Assembly (NCBI RefSeq): GCF_002021815.1 | Contig: NZ_CP019952.1 | Coordinates: 2,635,001 to 2,699,000 of the forward strand | Length of the DNA stretch: 64,000 bases | Origin: Pseudomonas parafulva | GTDB lineage: Bacteria > Pseudomonadota > Gammaproteobacteria > Pseudomonadales > Pseudomonadaceae | Direction: 5' to 3' | Shown here: positions 46,795-54,408 of the stretch, in pieces | Layout: each line of letters starts with the position of its first letter | Position numbering within the stretch: position 1 is the first letter of the stretch | Position numbers and translations under genes: made by a program | Notes under the pieces: model-generated | What the model was told of the DNA's origin: nothing | Database searches by the model: none | Seen by the model: only the letters and a program-made list of their open reading frames with translations

Positions 46795-47040
46795 ATGGAG
46801 GCTTGGATCGATTGGCTGGAATGGCCGGCCATGGTGTTGACGGTAGTGGCAGCATGGTGCATAGGCTCGCAGCGACCCGCCCGGCGCAAGGTCGGCTTCT
46901 GCTGCTTCATTGCAAGCAACCTGTTATGGGCAGCCTGGGGTTGGCAAGCCGAGGCTTGGGCGCTGATCATTCTGCAGTTCACGCTGTGCGTCATGAATCT
47001 GCGGGGATGGAAGAAGAATACGATGATGGAGCCGGGTTGA
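46795..47040 (+). CDS. Small inner-membrane protein with three helices
   Basis: An 81-residue protein with helices WPAMVLTVVAAWCIGS, VGFCCFIASNLLWAAWGW and WALIILQFTLCVMNLRGW. A GAGGACCGTTCG site precedes the ATG. Three short helices of this type resemble a half-transporter, but no family is certain. Confidence 0.7.
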   Translation: MEAWIDWLEWPAMVLTVVAAWCIGSQRPARRKVGFCCFIASNLLWAAWGWQAEAWALIILQFTLCVMNLRGWKKNTMMEPG

Positions 47041-47162
47041 CGTGGGGCTGCTCAGGGTCTGCTCAAGGCAACGCATTGCCAAGGGTGAGCGGTCTTGCCA
47101 GAGCGCCAGACCTGCCCCGAGAACTCAAGATGCGAAGCTGCAATATCAGGGCGGCGCTCAAA

Positions 47163-47199
47163 TCTTGGGGCCGCTTTGCGGCCCATCGCAGCAACAAGT
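47163..47199. repeat. Single REP-like palindrome
   Basis: The core GGGCCGC-TTT-GCGGCCC (47168-47184) is followed by ATCGCAGCAACAAG. It aligns with the right arm of the REP pair at 61.4 kb (GGGGCCGCTTCGCGCCCCGTCGCGGCACAAG). It lies in the 213-bp gap between convergent genes, where it may also end transcripts. The rest of the gap shows nothing else. Confidence 0.65.
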
Positions 47200-47253
47200 C
47201 GCTGGCTTGAATTTCAGGAAAGCACAGCGCATGCAGCAAAACGACCCCATCGC

Positions 47254-47478
47254 TTAACGATTCAAGCGCTTCTCCACGTTTTCAGTCTGCTGCTCGATCG
47301 CCCGGGTCTGCTCCTCCAGCTCCTTGATAGAAGTCGGGGTGATAGCCTTGTCGATGGCCTCGGTGGCCGGATCAGGGCGTTCCAACACAGGATCAGGTGA
47401 CTGCTCGCCTTTTTGCGCTTCCTCTGAAGAAATCGGACGCGGAACTTTGTCGCCGGTGTGGGTGTGAGTGTCTTTCAT
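47254..47478 (-). CDS. Short hydrophilic protein
   Basis: A 74-residue protein beginning MKDTHTHTGDKVPRP. It is Pro/Glu-rich, with a C-terminal coiled-coil tendency (IKELEEQTRAIEQQTENVEKRL). A GGAGATGCTC site precedes the ATG. It is likely disordered and belongs with the other small charged genes in this stretch. Confidence 0.65.
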   Translation of the reverse strand: MKDTHTHTGDKVPRPISSEEAQKGEQSPDPVLERPDPATEAIDKAITPTSIKELEEQTRAIEQQTENVEKRLNR

Positions 47479-47551
47479 GAGCATCTCCTACGTGAACAGG
47501 GTGTCTTTATGAGCAGAGCGCAACGCTGGGGAAAAGTTTGATCCGCTTCGC

Positions 47552-48265
47552 TCAGCCCAGGTAACTGCGAACCGACAACCCATCGCCGACAGCGGTGCCA
47601 CTGGCCGTGTTGTCAAAGATGCACCAAGTGATCGCCCCTTGGGCATGGGCGCGTTTCAATTGGACGGCAAGTTGCCGTAGGCATTGATCGGTATAAGCGC
47701 TCCGATACACCACCGGTACGCCGTGCAGCCGCCAATACGCTATGCCTGACCAGCCAGAGGGCTGGCCGTCTAGCTCGAATCTGGAGGGGCTTGCCCCCAC
47801 CTGCCCTACCTGAAGGTCGATCAGCAGCGGTTGGGCTGAACGCCATGTCTCATGCCGAGGTTCGACGACTACTGGCTTGTCGAACCTGCACCGCAGTGCT
47901 TCGAAAAAGCGCCTGACGACAGCCTCGTCAAACCCTAGCGACGGTGGTAACTGGACGAGCAAGCAGCCCAGCTTCTCCCCCAACTCCCCGCATTGGGCCA
48001 GAAAGCTGTCCAGCGCCGTCTCACACCCTTGCAGACGCATTTCATGGGTGATCGCCTTGGGCACCTTGACCGAGAAGCGAAAGTCCTCAGGCGTCGATGC
48101 GGCCCAGCGCGCATAGGTCTGCGGGCGATGGGGCCGGTAGAACGAACTGTTGATTTCCACAGCACTCAGGCGCGCGGCGTAGCGCTCCAGATGGCCGCCT
48201 GCTTCGGGAAAAGCCGGAGCATGCTCCTTGGGCAGGCTCCAGCCTGCACAGCCTAGGTAGATCAT
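47552..48265 (-). CDS. DUF72 family protein
   Basis: A 237-residue protein with the TIM-barrel-like DUF72 pattern: GCAGWSLPKEH at the start, LSAVEINSSFYRPHRPQTYARWA near 34, FRFSVKVPKAITHE near 62, VVVEPRHETW near 133 and AITWCIFDNTASGTAVGDG at the end. The function is unproven. The family is widespread and often lies near stress or repair genes. Confidence 0.87.
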   Translation of the reverse strand: MIYLGCAGWSLPKEHAPAFPEAGGHLERYAARLSAVEINSSFYRPHRPQTYARWAASTPEDFRFSVKVPKAITHEMRLQGCETALDSFLAQCGELGEKLGCLLVQLPPSLGFDEAVVRRFFEALRCRFDKPVVVEPRHETWRSAQPLLIDLQVGQVGASPSRFELDGQPSGWSGIAYWRLHGVPVVYRSAYTDQCLRQLAVQLKRAHAQGAITWCIFDNTASGTAVGDGLSVRSYLG

Positions 48266-48394
48266 CTCAGTAGCCCCTTGACCTCACTCGATGGTGGAGT
48301 CGCTTGAGTGTTCAGGCGTTCCACTTGGCAGATTCGATGGAACACCCGGCGACGGGCTGGGCACTAACGCAGCACATCCCAAGAGGAATCCACC

Positions 48395-48544
48395 ATGACT
48401 GCCCCCACTCAACCAGACCCCTATGTGGACAACGTACCGCACAATCCGGGCGATCCCATTGAAGCACCTGAGCAGGAACCCACCGAACCGGCTCCCGAAT
48501 GGCCGGAAGGCCAGGTACCACCCGAAGAGCAATCTGACGGCTGA
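48395..48544 (+). CDS. Short Pro/Glu-rich protein
   Basis: A 49-codon gene starting MTAPTQPDPYVDNVPHNPGD, rich in Pro and acidic residues, with AAGAGG 7 bp before the ATG. It has no fold or family that can be named. It is one of several small, probably disordered proteins between 41 and 54 kb. Confidence 0.6.
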   Translation: MTAPTQPDPYVDNVPHNPGDPIEAPEQEPTEPAPEWPEGQVPPEEQSDG

Positions 48545-48608
48545 CCCTTACACACTTGGCGGCGCACATTGCGTCACCTGAAACGCTGCAATCACCAGGA
48601 GGGATCCG

Positions 48609-48992
48609 ATGAAGTTCGCGCAGTTCTGTCAGTGGCTATCCAACCAGGCCGGCCGCCCCAGCACGTTCTTGATGGCCATCGTGCTCATCATCATGTGGGC
48701 GGTTTCCGGCCCATGGTTCCACTACAACGATACCTGGCAACTGATCATCAACACCTCGACCACTATCATCACCTTCCTGATGGTGTTTCTGATCCAGAAC
48801 ACCCAGAACCGAGACAACGACATCATTCACGTCAAGCTCGACGAGCTGATCCGCGCCACTCAATCGGCGCAACGTTCGGTGCTGGACCTGGAGGCCATGG
48901 ACAGCAAGGCCCTGCGCGAGCTGCGCAAGGAATACCGTGCACTGGCCGCACGTACCGGCACACCGCTTGAAGACGACGCGCCGCAGCCATGA
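48609..48992 (+). CDS. Low-affinity iron permease-like membrane protein
   Basis: A 127-residue protein with two helices (STFLMAIVLIIMWAVSGPWF and LIINTSTTIITFLMVFLIQNTQNRD), then a cytoplasmic tail with LDELIRATQSAQ. This matches the short bacterial members of the low-affinity iron permease family. An AGGAGGGATCCG site precedes the ATG. Iron transport is not proven for the bacterial forms. Confidence 0.85.
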   Translation: MKFAQFCQWLSNQAGRPSTFLMAIVLIIMWAVSGPWFHYNDTWQLIINTSTTIITFLMVFLIQNTQNRDNDIIHVKLDELIRATQSAQRSVLDLEAMDSKALRELRKEYRALAARTGTPLEDDAPQP

Positions 48993-49217
48993 TGTGCCGC
49001 ATCAGCGCATCGCTGGACCGGGCCCCACTTGTTGTCCACCGTGGACCAATCAATGGCCTACACGCGCACGGGCCCCTACCCGACCCGCACAGTTCATCTT
49101 TGACCGACGCGCACGGATCTGATCGACGTGCACGGATCATCTGATAACCATTCGCAGGGCAATTGTTTTGCTCGACGCCTGACACCTCGAAACCTTTGCT
49201 AGAGGAGGCAAGCCTTC

Positions 49218-50342
49218 ATGAGCGATCGCATCATCACACTGTTCACCGATACCACGTTCTTCGGTATCTCCATTCTCAACCTGTTACTCGCAGTCACTGT
49301 GGCCGTAATGACGTTCCTGGTCGCCAGGGCAGCCATCAGTTTCGTACAGCGGCGCGTCAAGCACTGGTCCTCGCATTCCGGGGCCTTGAGCCATGTGGTG
49401 GAGAAGGTCCTGTCAGGCACCAGTAACTCCCTGCTGTTTCTGGCTTCGCTGCTGGTGGGGTTGAGCATGCTCGACCTGCCGGAGCGTTGGTTGAGCCGGG
49501 TTGGCAGCCTCTGGTTCGTCGTCGCAGCGCTGCAGATCGGCCTGTGGGCCAACCGTGCCATCGGCCTGGGCCTGGATCGCTACTTCACCCGTCACAACCC
49601 GGACGGTTCCCAGCAGAGCAGTGCCCTGGCCACGTTGTCGGCCTGGGGTGCGCGGGTGCTGTTGTGGTCGATCGTGCTACTGGCCATGCTGTCGAACCTG
49701 GGCGTGAACATCACCGCCTTCGTCGCCAGCTTGGGTGTGGGCGGTATTGCGGTCGCTCTGGCTGTGCAGAACATTCTGGGTGACCTGTTCGCATCGCTGT
49801 CCATCGCCGTGGACAAACCGTTCGAGGTAGGTGACTTCATCGTCATTGGCCCCCTGGCCGGCACCGTCGAGCATGTTGGCCTGAAAACCACGCGCATCCG
49901 CAGCCTGGGCGGTGAGCAGATCGTCATGGCCAATGCCAGCATGATCAGCAGCACCATCCAGAACTACAAGCGCCTGCAAGAACGTCGCATCGTGTTCGAA
50001 TTTGGTCTGTCCTACGATACGCCTACCGAGGCGGTGAAGAAGGCGCCCGGGATCGTCGAGGAAGCGATCAAGGCTCAAGCTCAAGCACGCTTCGACCGAG
50101 CGCACTTGCGTGGCTTCGGCAAGGAGGCGCTGGAGTTCGAATGCGTCTACATCGTGCAGGACCCAGGCTACAACCTGTACATGGACATCCAGCAGGCCAT
50201 CAACTTCAAACTGCTTGAGCGGTTCTCGAAAATCGGCGCCAAGTTCGCCGTACCGGTGCGGGCCATCAAGGTCACGGCGTTGCCGCAGGAGGCGAACGTG
50301 CATGCGCAAGGGCGAGACAACATGGGTATGCGGGGGGCGTGA
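49218..50342 (+). CDS. Mechanosensitive channel, MscS family
   Basis: A 374-residue membrane protein. N-terminal helices are at about 15-40, 70-90, 95-115 and 135-155. The pore helix and start of the beta domain read ITAFVASLGVGGIAVALAVQNILGDLFASL, then DKPFEVGDFI. The C-terminal alpha/beta domain ends near 350. GAGGAGG precedes the ATG. It releases solutes under hypo-osmotic shock, which suits the stress-type neighbourhood. Confidence 0.92.
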   Translation: MSDRIITLFTDTTFFGISILNLLLAVTVAVMTFLVARAAISFVQRRVKHWSSHSGALSHVVEKVLSGTSNSLLFLASLLVGLSMLDLPERWLSRVGSLWFVVAALQIGLWANRAIGLGLDRYFTRHNPDGSQQSSALATLSAWGARVLLWSIVLLAMLSNLGVNITAFVASLGVGGIAVALAVQNILGDLFASLSIAVDKPFEVGDFIVIGPLAGTVEHVGLKTTRIRSLGGEQIVMANASMISSTIQNYKRLQERRIVFEFGLSYDTPTEAVKKAPGIVEEAIKAQAQARFDRAHLRGFGKEALEFECVYIVQDPGYNLYMDIQQAINFKLLERFSKIGAKFAVPVRAIKVTALPQEANVHAQGRDNMGMRGA

Positions 50343-50369
50343 ACGCGTGACATGTAACGCTTGAACGTA

Positions 50370-50393
50370 GCAGCGGACCCGACGGTCCGCTGC
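50370..50393. terminator. Bidirectional terminator hairpin
   Basis: A perfect 10-bp stem (GCAGCGGACC / GGTCCGCTGC) with a 4-nt loop, in the 60-bp gap between the convergent channel and catalase genes. Confidence 0.75.
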
Positions 50394-50402
50394 CCTGCCG
50401 GT

Positions 50403-51281
50403 TCATATAGGCTCATCACCATTGACCTTGCCCAATTCGGCACCGGTCATTGGCTGCAGGTCGGGATTGGACTGGGTTCTCAGCTTCATGGCCTCCACTG
50501 CGTCTGCACTGGCCCCATCGAGCTCCACCGACGCCATACCATTACCGCCATCGACGGCCGGTTGCGGCTGATCCACGTAGACCCAATCCTGGCCTTCGTT
50601 CCATGAGCCGCGCACCTCCCCGCCGTGGGACATGTTGAAGTAGGTGCGGTTGAACTCGGGATCACCCGGCATTTTGCCCTGCGGGAAGTTAGGTTGGATG
50701 GAATGCAGCGCTTTCTCGAAAGACATCTGATGGGCAATTTCTCGGCTCATCAGAAAACAGAGCGCATCCTTGATGCCGGGGTCATCGGTCACGTTGATCA
50801 GACGCTCATACACGATCTTGGCGCGGGCCTCGGCGGCAATGTTCGAGCGCAGATCTGCCGTCGGCTCTCCAATGGTGTCGATGTAGGCAGCGGTCCAGGG
50901 AATGCCACCAGAGTTCACCAGCGCAGCGCCACCCCCATACAAAAGGCTGGTGACATGCGAGTCGTTACCCGCGCCGGTGAGTGATCGATACAGTTCACCC
51001 TCGGCTTCCACCCCTTCGGCCAGACGGCCTTTGGCACCTTTGTTGAGCATCACCACGATCGATCCGATGATCTCAAGGTGGCTGAGTTCTTCGGTGGCGA
51101 TATCGAACAACATGTCCTTGCGCCCTGGGTCATCCTCGGTCACGGCCTGGGTGAAATAGCGCATCGCGGCGGCAAGCTCACCCTGAGGCCCGCCAAACTG
51201 TTCGAGCAACAGGTTCGCAAGGCCAGGGTTGGGCTGGGAGACACGGACGGTGTACTGCAGACGTTTGTTGTGCATGAACAT
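50403..51281 (-). CDS. Manganese catalase
   Basis: A 292-residue protein with a ferritin-like four-helix bundle. Di-manganese ligands are in QGELAAAMRYFTQAV near 33-47, ATEELSHLEIIGS near 62-74, EARAKIVYERL near 150 and SREIAHQMSFEKAL near 178. It breaks down hydrogen peroxide without haem. GAGGATTTACCG precedes the ATG. It is probably part of a stationary-phase or RpoS set, by analogy. Confidence 0.93.
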   Translation of the reverse strand: MFMHNKRLQYTVRVSQPNPGLANLLLEQFGGPQGELAAAMRYFTQAVTEDDPGRKDMLFDIATEELSHLEIIGSIVVMLNKGAKGRLAEGVEAEGELYRSLTGAGNDSHVTSLLYGGGAALVNSGGIPWTAAYIDTIGEPTADLRSNIAAEARAKIVYERLINVTDDPGIKDALCFLMSREIAHQMSFEKALHSIQPNFPQGKMPGDPEFNRTYFNMSHGGEVRGSWNEGQDWVYVDQPQPAVDGGNGMASVELDGASADAVEAMKLRTQSNPDLQPMTGAELGKVNGDEPI

Positions 51282-51341
51282 CGGTAAATCCTCACCATCG
51301 TGCCGGGGCAGCGGTCACTGCCTCGGCCGGTTCAACGTTGA

Positions 51342-51497
51342 TCAACGATTCTCATCGCTCGAGCGGCCACCGCCGTGGCTGTTCTTGCCGTCTTCGCGGC
51401 CCGCCTCGGCGGCTTTCTGCGGATCATTAGCGAAGTTGCCTGGGTTGGTATTAGAGCTGCCGTCTTGGTTTGCATGCTTGTTGTCATTGCTAGCCAT
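51342..51497 (-). CDS. KGG-like small stress protein
   Basis: A 51-residue protein ending in the repeat-like block NFANDPQKAAEAGREDGKNS and then HGGG. This is the pattern of the KGG/YciG stress proteins (GxFxxDPxKAxEAGxKGG) with the second glycine pair altered. An AGAGGTGAACGTC site precedes the ATG. It lies upstream of Mn-catalase in the same direction, as yciG lies beside stress genes in enterobacteria. Confidence 0.8.
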   Translation of the reverse strand: MASNDNKHANQDGSSNTNPGNFANDPQKAAEAGREDGKNSHGGGRSSDENR

Positions 51498-51539
51498 GAC
51501 GTTCACCTCTTATGTGTTCACACAGGTTGGTCTGTGTTC

Positions 51540-51653
51540 ATGGGTGACCCGCAGCAAACGGCGGCTGGTCAAAGCAATTCACTCCAGCCTGACGAATTGC
51601 GCGAAGTACTGTTGGTCGAGCGTTTGGGACCCTTGAGCTTGTCGCAATGTTGA
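51540..51653 (+). CDS. Possible small protein, doubtful
   Basis: A 37-codon frame beginning MGDPQQTAAGQSNSLQPDEL with a weak AGG site about 10 bp upstream. Codon use is plausible but no family was recognised. The remaining 140 bp of this gap contains one 7-bp hairpin (ACGGGCT / AGCCCGT) near 51700 and nothing else. Confidence 0.25.
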   Translation: MGDPQQTAAGQSNSLQPDELREVLLVERLGPLSLSQC

Positions 51654-51795
51654 GGTGCACTCAGGACGAAGGCGGACAAATGACTGTCGTGCCAGTAGTT
51701 ACGGGCTCAGCTAAGCCCGTTCGTCGATTACCGGGCACGGCCGGCAGTCCAACCTGACGAACACTACGAGGACACCTCATAAAAGGAGCTTCATC

Positions 51796-52245
51796 ATGAC
51801 AATGCTAAAACCTTCCTCCCTGCTGCTTGCGCTCTGCCTGGGCGCATCTGCGCCGGTGGTCATGGCAGCAACCAACATGAATGATCAACACACCCCCAGC
51901 ATGCAATCGGGCGATCACGGCACCATGAATGGCAACAGCGGCGCCACCGGTTCTGGCACCCCGGGCGATGGCATGGGCACCGGAAGCGGCACCGGCAGCA
52001 ACGGCACCGACGCCACGGGGGGCGATGGCACTGCTCCCGGCTCGGGTACCGGTACCGGTAATGGGGCGAACACGGGCGCCGGCGGCACCGGGAGCGGCTC
52101 GGGCATGGGCGGCACCGGGAGTGGCGACATGGGCGGTAGAGGCGACATGGGCGGCAGCGGCGGTACCGGCATGGGCAGCGGGACCGGGAGCGGCGGCTCA
52201 GGTAGCGGTGCCGGCGGCGCAGGCGGCTCGGGTGGTGGCAGCTGA
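51796..52245 (+). CDS. Secreted glycine-rich low-complexity protein
   Basis: A 149-residue protein with a signal peptide (cut near VVMA-ATN, residue 24) followed by about 110 residues of Gly/Thr/Ser repeats (GTGSGTGSNGTDATGGDG, GGTGSGSGMGGTGSGDMGG). There are no cysteines in the mature part. An AAAAGGAGC site precedes the ATG. It is probably an extended cell-surface or periplasmic protein. The repeats are the only tandem low-complexity coding sequence in the window. Confidence 0.75.
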   Translation: MTMLKPSSLLLALCLGASAPVVMAATNMNDQHTPSMQSGDHGTMNGNSGATGSGTPGDGMGTGSGTGSNGTDATGGDGTAPGSGTGTGNGANTGAGGTGSGSGMGGTGSGDMGGRGDMGGSGGTGMGSGTGSGGSGSGAGGAGGSGGGS

Positions 52246-52357
52246 TCATCCGGTGCATGTGACTCGCGCTATGGCTAACCAAGCCTGACACGTGGAATAC
52301 AAGGGCTGCTGTGCAGCCCTTCCTTCAAACGACAGCTACAACAGACTTGAGGCTGAC

Positions 52358-53836
52358 GTGGCGACTGAATCCAGACACCACACACACGCCAGTAGTCACG
52401 ACCAGCGCTTCTACGACACGGATATCCCCGCCCGCCTCGATCGACTGCCATGGACACGATTTCACACGTTGCTGGTGGTAGCGCTTGGCATCACCTGGCT
52501 ACTGGACGGTCTGGAAGTCACCCTTGCCGGGTCGTTGGCCGGCGCCTTGAAGGACAGCCCTGCCCTGGCCATGAGCAACCGCGATGTCGGCCTGGCTGGT
52601 GCCATCTATATCGCCGGGGCAGTGCTCGGCGCGCTCTTTTTCGGCTGGCTGACCGACCGCCTGGGTCGGCGCAAGCTGTTTTTCATCACCCTGGCGCTCT
52701 ACATCGGCGCCACCGCTGCCACGGCATTTTCCTGGAACCTGTGGAGCTTCATGGTCTTTCGCTTTCTCACAGGCGCGGGCATCGGTGGGGAATATACCGC
52801 TATCAACTCAACCATCCAGGAGTTCACTCCAGCGCGCTACCGTGGCTGGGTCGACCTGACCATCAACGGTACGTTCTGGCTAGGCGCTGCGCTGGGTGCA
52901 GTGGGTGCCATCGTGCTGCTGAACCCTTCGATGGCGCACGGTGATCTTGGATGGCGCCTATGCTTTGGCATTGGCGCTGCGTTGGGCCTGCTGATCATGC
53001 TCATGCGGCTGTGGGTGCCGGAAAGCCCGCGCTGGCTGATGATCCACAATCAACCCGAGGCGGCTGAACGCATTGTGGCCGACATCGAGCGCAGGTGCCG
53101 CGATCAAGGCTTGGCACTGCCTGCACTTGACAGCCCGCCCCTGCAATTGCGAGCCAGGCACCACACGCCTTCGGCCGAGGTATTTCACAGCCTGTTCGTC
53201 GTCCACAGGCGCCGGGCCATGGTAGGCCTGACGCTGCTCACGGCGCAGGCCTTTTTTTACAACGCCATCTTCTTCACCTACGCCCTGGTGCTGACCGACT
53301 TCTACGATGTGCCCTCCTCCAGCGTTGGCTGGTATGTCCTGCCGTTCGCGCTCGGCAACTTCTGTGGCCCCTTGTTGCTCGGGCGGCTGTTCGATGTGTT
53401 AGGGCGGCGCATCATGATCAGCACCACCTATGCCCTGTCAGGCGTATTGCTGACCCTGAGCGGCTATCTGTTCGAACAGGGGATGATCAATGCCGTCGAG
53501 CAAACGATCGCGTGGATGGTCATCTTCTTCTTTGCCTCGGCCGCGGCCAGCTCTGCTTACCTCACGGTGGCAGAAACCTTCCCGCTGGAGATCCGTGCCC
53601 TGGCCATTGCCGTGTTCTATGCATTCGGCACGGGGCTGGGTGGCATGGTGGGGCCGACGTTGTTCGGTGCCTTGATCGAATCGGGCGAGCGTACCCAAGT
53701 CTGGTATGGGTACCTGCTCGGCGCTGCGCTCATGCTGGCAGCGGCAGTCGTCCAGGCCGTTTACGGGGTAGCCGCAGAGCGCCGATCGCTGGAGCACGTC
53801 GCCCGCCCCCTCTCTCAGATGGAATCCGCCGATTAA
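52358..53836 (+). CDS. MFS transporter (sugar/metabolite porter type)
   Basis: A 492-residue protein with 12 helices. Family motifs are GWLTDRLGRRKLF after helix 2, RFLTGAGIGGEYTAINSTIQEFTPARYRG in helices 4-5, PESPRWLM after helix 6 and GRLFDVLGRRIM after helix 8. The GTG start has a TTGAGGCTGAC site; the ATG upstream at 52292 has none. It resembles aromatic-acid or metabolite:proton symporters. The substrate is not identifiable. Confidence 0.88.
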   Translation: MATESRHHTHASSHDQRFYDTDIPARLDRLPWTRFHTLLVVALGITWLLDGLEVTLAGSLAGALKDSPALAMSNRDVGLAGAIYIAGAVLGALFFGWLTDRLGRRKLFFITLALYIGATAATAFSWNLWSFMVFRFLTGAGIGGEYTAINSTIQEFTPARYRGWVDLTINGTFWLGAALGAVGAIVLLNPSMAHGDLGWRLCFGIGAALGLLIMLMRLWVPESPRWLMIHNQPEAAERIVADIERRCRDQGLALPALDSPPLQLRARHHTPSAEVFHSLFVVHRRRAMVGLTLLTAQAFFYNAIFFTYALVLTDFYDVPSSSVGWYVLPFALGNFCGPLLLGRLFDVLGRRIMISTTYALSGVLLTLSGYLFEQGMINAVEQTIAWMVIFFFASAAASSAYLTVAETFPLEIRALAIAVFYAFGTGLGGMVGPTLFGALIESGERTQVWYGYLLGAALMLAAAVVQAVYGVAAERRSLEHVARPLSQMESAD

Positions 53837-53920
53837 AGGGCCTGCCGTCCGTCCGCCCATCGGCACTCGAGCGTGTGCTGGCCTTCAACCCTAATACCCA
53901 TCCAATGAGGAGCGACCACC

Positions 53921-54301
53921 ATGGCACGCGGCGACAAGGACAAGTACACCCAAGAGCAAAAGCGCAAAGCCGAGCACATCGAGCAAAGCTATGAGGACAA
54001 GGGTTTGCCCAAGGACAAGGCCGAGGCGCGGGCCTGGGCCACGGTGAACAAGCAATCCGGCGGGGGCGACAAGAAAGGTGGCTCCGGTAGCAAGACGAGC
54101 AGCACCGACAAGAAAACTGCACGCAGCGACTCTGCCAAGCGAGCCGCCAAGTCCCGCGAGGGACACCCGCGCAACAGCTCAGCCTCGCTGGAATCCCAGA
54201 CCAAGGAGAGCCTGCTCAAGGAGGCGCGCAACAAGGACATCAAGGGCCGCTCGACCATGACCAAGGCCGAGTTGATCGAAGCGCTGCGCAAGCACGGTTG
54301 A
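53921..54301 (+). CDS. Small basic protein with Rho-N-like C-terminus
   Basis: A 126-residue protein. The N-terminal block KYTQEQKRKAEHIEQSYEDKG and AEARAWATVNKQSGGG resembles plasmid-stabilisation-type proteins of pseudomonads. A Lys/Ser-rich linker follows. The C-terminal TKESLLKEARNKDIKGRSTMTKAELIEALRK is a SAP/Rho-N-like motif that could bind nucleic acid. GAGGAG precedes the ATG. Confidence 0.72.
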   Translation: MARGDKDKYTQEQKRKAEHIEQSYEDKGLPKDKAEARAWATVNKQSGGGDKKGGSGSKTSSTDKKTARSDSAKRAAKSREGHPRNSSASLESQTKESLLKEARNKDIKGRSTMTKAELIEALRKHG

Positions 54302-54408
54302 TCTGCAAGGGCTATTTATCCCGGTCAGCTGAACCGCTTCAAGTCCGTTGAAACTTTAGTCTTCCCTGCCAAGTCCAGAACTTATCCGAGACGCGGCAGG
54401 AGAAGACG

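Noticed and set aside
51930..52240. Repetitive DNA that could suggest a CRISPR or minisatellite array
   Set aside because: The repeats are irregular GGC/ACC codon runs inside one coding frame with a signal peptide; there are no constant repeats with spacers.
54353..54381. A possible AlgU-type promoter (GAAACTT, 17-bp spacer, TCCAGA) before the ThDP enzyme
   Set aside because: The match is partial in both boxes and very close to the start codon; not strong enough to list.
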